In this document: positions 6,033 through 7,726 of the stretch, in pieces | Layout of the letters: the number at the start of each line of letters is the position of its first letter | Position numbering within the stretch: the first letter of the stretch is position 1 | Source: Firmicutes bacterium UBA3914 | GTDB lineage: Bacteria > Bacillota > Limnochordia > Darwinibacteriales > Darwinibacteriaceae | Reading direction: 5' to 3' | NCBI GenBank assembly: GCA_002391385.1 | Contig: DGEY01000074.1 | Location: 1,762-9,487 of the forward strand | Length of the DNA stretch: 7,726 bases | Made by a program: the position numbers and the translations under genes | The notes under the pieces: generated by a model | What the model was told of the DNA's origin: nothing | The model's database searches: none | The model's input: the letters and a program-made list of their open reading frames with translations, nothing else

Positions 6033-7481
6033 TTAGCTGCCTCCTTTGCCCAGGGGCAGCTGCAGTGTGCTGTCCTCCCGGATCACCTGCAGCAGCTGCT
6101 GGGCTTGGGCTGGTTTGGTGGTTTCCCAGGCCAGGCGCAGGATGGGTTCTGTGCCGGAGAAGCGGATGGAAAACCAGCAGTCATTGGTGAAGTAGAACTT
6201 GACTCCATCGAGATAGGAGACCCTGTGGATCTTCCAGGGAAAGGCGGGGATGTAGCGGTCCGCGAGCAGAGTCTTTTCCAGGCGGCTGCGCTCTTCTTGC
6301 CGGTACCCCAGGTTGAGCTCCCCGAAGTGCAGCGTCCCGTATTTTTCATCGATCTCCTTCAGCAGCTGGCTGAGGGTCTTTTTGGTCTTGGCCAGCATTT
6401 CCACGGCCAGCAGCGCGGCTAAAATGCCATCTTTACCGTTGACATGGCCCCGGATTTTCAGCCCACCGCTGCTTTCTCCCCCCAGCAGCAGGTCTTCTTC
6501 GTCCATTTTTTGGGTGATATATTTGAAACCCACGGGCACTTCATAGGCCGGTTCGCCGAAGGAGTGGGCAATGCGGTCCAATACGTGGGTTGTGGTGATG
6601 TTGCGCACCACGCCGCCCCGTTCCTTGCGGTACTGCTTGAGGTAGTAGTACAAAAGCTTGAGGATCTCGTTGGCGGTGATGTAATTCCCCTTTTCATCGT
6701 AGAGGCCGATGCGGTCTGAGTCCCCGTCGGTGGCGATGCCGATGTGGTAGTGCCCCTGCTTCATGAGGTATTCCATATCCTGGAGTGCTTCCCGGGAGGG
6801 AGAGGGAGCCCGCTGGCCGAACATGGTATCCCGCTCGGCGTTGATCAGATCAACCGAACAGCGCAGGGAAGCCAGGCACATGGCCATGATGTCCTTGGCC
6901 ACTCCGAACATGGGGTTAAACAGTACATTGAGGTTGAGCTGCTGCACCGCCGGGACATCGATCTGGGCCAGGAGGGAATCGATGTAGGCGTTCTTGTTGG
7001 AGTAGAGCACGATTTTCCCCTGGTCCAGGGCGTCGAAGAAGGTGAGGGGGGGTGCCTCCAGGGGAGGGATGAGCTGGCAGAGCTCCTCCAGGCGGTTGGT
7101 CACCTCCACCGGGGCATCTTTGCCCCCTTCCACGATCACTTTGATGCCGTTGTATTCGGAGGGGTTGTGGGAGGCGGTGACCATCAGCCCCATGGCGAGT
7201 TTCTCCTGCTCCACCGCGTACATGAGCATGGGAGTGGGCACCACCGGTTCAATGAACCAGACGGGGATGCCGTTGTGCACCAGGATCTCCGCGATGGCCC
7301 TGGAAAAACGGCCCGAGAGAAAGCGCAGGTCATGGCCGATCACCACCGGTTTGTGGTCCTGTTTGTTTTCCTGGAGATAGAGCGCCGCGGCCTGGGCCAC
7401 CCTGCGCACGTTGCTGAAGGTAAACCCATCGCCAATGATGGCCCGCCAGCCGCCGGTCCCGAACTTGATCACCTGCTTCAC
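6033..7481 (-). CDS. Phosphoglucomutase/phosphomannomutase (alpha-D-phosphohexomutase)
   Basis: This cytosolic enzyme interconverts hexose-6-phosphate and hexose-1-phosphate through a phosphoserine. All four family signatures are present in order. T-A-S-H-N-P at 102-107 has catalytic Ser104. The metal loop D-G-D-S-D-R is at 252-257. The sugar-recognition loop G-E-S-S-G-G is at 335-340, and the phosphate-binding loop R-F-S-G-T-E-P is at 440-446. The N-terminal F-G-T-G-G-W-R also fits. At 482 residues it is full length (usual 450-580). It feeds the downstream nucleotidyltransferase, with which it shares a zero-gap TAA/GTG junction. The start is GTG at 7481, with AAAGG only 2 nt before it. A second in-frame GTG at 7472 would give M-I-K-F-G-T with the same AAAGG about 11 nt away; neither spacing is ideal, so the N-terminus is uncertain by three residues. 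Glucose versus mannose preference is not readable. Confidence 0.95.
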   Translation of the reverse strand: MKQVIKFGTGGWRAIIGDGFTFSNVRRVAQAAALYLQENKQDHKPVVIGHDLRFLSGRFSRAIAEILVHNGIPVWFIEPVVPTPMLMYAVEQEKLAMGLMVTASHNPSEYNGIKVIVEGGKDAPVEVTNRLEELCQLIPPLEAPPLTFFDALDQGKIVLYSNKNAYIDSLLAQIDVPAVQQLNLNVLFNPMFGVAKDIMAMCLASLRCSVDLINAERDTMFGQRAPSPSREALQDMEYLMKQGHYHIGIATDGDSDRIGLYDEKGNYITANEILKLLYYYLKQYRKERGGVVRNITTTHVLDRIAHSFGEPAYEVPVGFKYITQKMDEEDLLLGGESSGGLKIRGHVNGKDGILAALLAVEMLAKTKKTLSQLLKEIDEKYGTLHFGELNLGYRQEERSRLEKTLLADRYIPAFPWKIHRVSYLDGVKFYFTNDCWFSIRFSGTEPILRLAWETTKPAQAQQLLQVIREDSTLQLPLGKGGS

Positions 7482-7491
7482 GACCTTTCAC

Positions 7492-7518
7492 CAAAGCTGC
7501 TTTGAGTATTCGCTTTGG
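7492..7518. repeat. Palindrome with extra half-site just upstream of the mutase gene
   Basis: CAAAGCTGCTTTG at 7492-7504 has perfect 6-bp arms around one base. GCTTTGG at 7512-7518 repeats one arm, so it can also pair with CCAAAGC at 7491-7497. The cluster lies 11-37 nt before the mutase GTG, overlapping the likely leader or ribosome-site region. It could be an operator or alternative mRNA hairpins. No known regulator site was recognised. Confidence 0.4.
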
Positions 7519-7623
7519 GGTGCTAAGCTTCCTGTTGGAAATTGACCACTGGCTCCGGCCCCCTTGGGACAGAACAGGTATGTGCAGTAGCTGTGGTTGT
7601 TTCGATGCTAGTGGGAACATGTG

Positions 7624-7647
7624 CTGGGGAAAGGATCTGAACCCCAG
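7624..7647. repeat. Inverted repeat next to the terminator
   Basis: CTGGGG (7624-7629) and CCCCAG (7642-7647) are perfect 6-bp arms around a 12-nt spacer. On the minus strand it directly follows the U-run of the terminator at 7648-7672 and opens the 5' region of the mutase gene. No U-run follows it. The remaining 7519-7623 stretch, between here and the palindrome near the mutase start, shows no gene and no promoter that I can defend. Confidence 0.35.
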
Positions 7648-7672
7648 AAAAAAAGGCTGCCGCAGCAGCCTT
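7648..7672 (-). terminator. Intrinsic (Rho-independent) terminator, minus strand
   Basis: AAGGCTGC (7653-7660) and GCAGCCTT (7665-7672) form a perfect 8-bp stem with a CGCA tetraloop. Read on the minus strand, the stem is followed by an uninterrupted T-run (7654 down to 7648). It lies about 20 nt after the TGA at 7692-7694 of an incoming minus-strand frame, the expected position for ending that transcript before the mutase gene. On the plus strand the stem is followed by the weaker tract TTGTTTCATT. Confidence 0.85.
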
Positions 7673-7691
7673 GTTTCATTCTTGGGCAGCG

Positions 7692-7726
7692 TCACCGGAC
7701 CACAATCACCTCGCCGGCCAGAGCAG
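7692..7726 (-). CDS. Probable C-terminal end of an upstream minus-strand gene
   Basis: Only the last ten complete codons are visible, reading A-L-A-G-E-V-I-V-V-R and then TGA at 7692-7694. The alternating hydrophobic ending looks like a natural beta-strand terminus. The strong terminator about 20 nt downstream on the same strand supports a gene ending here. Another minus-strand frame also stays open through this stretch, so the assignment rests mainly on position. No function can be given. Confidence 0.4.
   Translation of the reverse strand, partial: ALAGEVIVVR

Noticed and set aside
6744..7505. Long plus-strand open frame of 253 codons opposite the mutase
   Set aside because: Antisense to a gene with all four family signatures. 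The His/Val/Gly-rich composition has no family resemblance.
7573..7620. Possible riboswitch or T-box leader upstream of the mutase
   Set aside because: Apart from the two short hairpins already listed, no conserved leader motif such as a T-box sequence or known aptamer core was recognised.

Overview
The window looks like an ordinary chromosomal stretch from a fairly GC-rich member of the Bacillota (Clostridia-like). This is an inference. It rests on strong AGGAGG-type ribosome sites, frequent GTG starts, a Gram-positive-style signal peptide and protein families common in that phylum. GC content looks close to 60% by eye; it was not computed. No rRNA, tRNA, insertion sequence, phage gene or CRISPR array was seen.

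Region A (about 1-4706, minus strand) holds four co-directional genes. In transcription order they are a small polytopic membrane protein, a secreted class C beta-lactamase-like serine hydrolase with four C-terminal membrane helices, a RelA/SpoT-type alarmone synthetase without a hydrolase domain but with a long C-terminal extension, and a malic enzyme cut by the window edge. Gaps are 96, 34 and 112 bp with no convincing terminator between them, so co-transcription of at least the middle pair is plausible.

Region B (4707-5337) is a divergent intergenic region followed by a plus-strand Nudix hydrolase of the ADP-ribose pyrophosphatase type. Its leader contains a perfect 9-bp stem-loop.

Region C (5334-7481, minus strand) is a tightly coupled pair: a phosphoglucomutase/phosphomannomutase and a short sugar-1-phosphate nucleotidyltransferase whose GTG start directly follows the mutase stop codon. 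Together they would convert a hexose-6-phosphate to a hexose-1-phosphate and then to a nucleotide sugar for envelope polysaccharide or peptidoglycan-related metabolism. The nucleotidyltransferase converges on the Nudix gene, and their TAA stops overlap in a shared TTAA.

Region D (7482-7726) is intergenic. It contains a palindrome just upstream of the mutase, a second inverted repeat, a good minus-strand intrinsic terminator, and probably the last codons of another minus-strand gene.

The most interesting item is the alarmone synthetase. Its C-terminus ends in a helical region with an R-N-x-x-x-F-G motif resembling a HEPN domain whose catalytic histidine is lost, and its gene lies directly behind a membrane-anchored extracytoplasmic serine hydrolase. 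This is a hypothesis from motif reading, not a demonstrated system.
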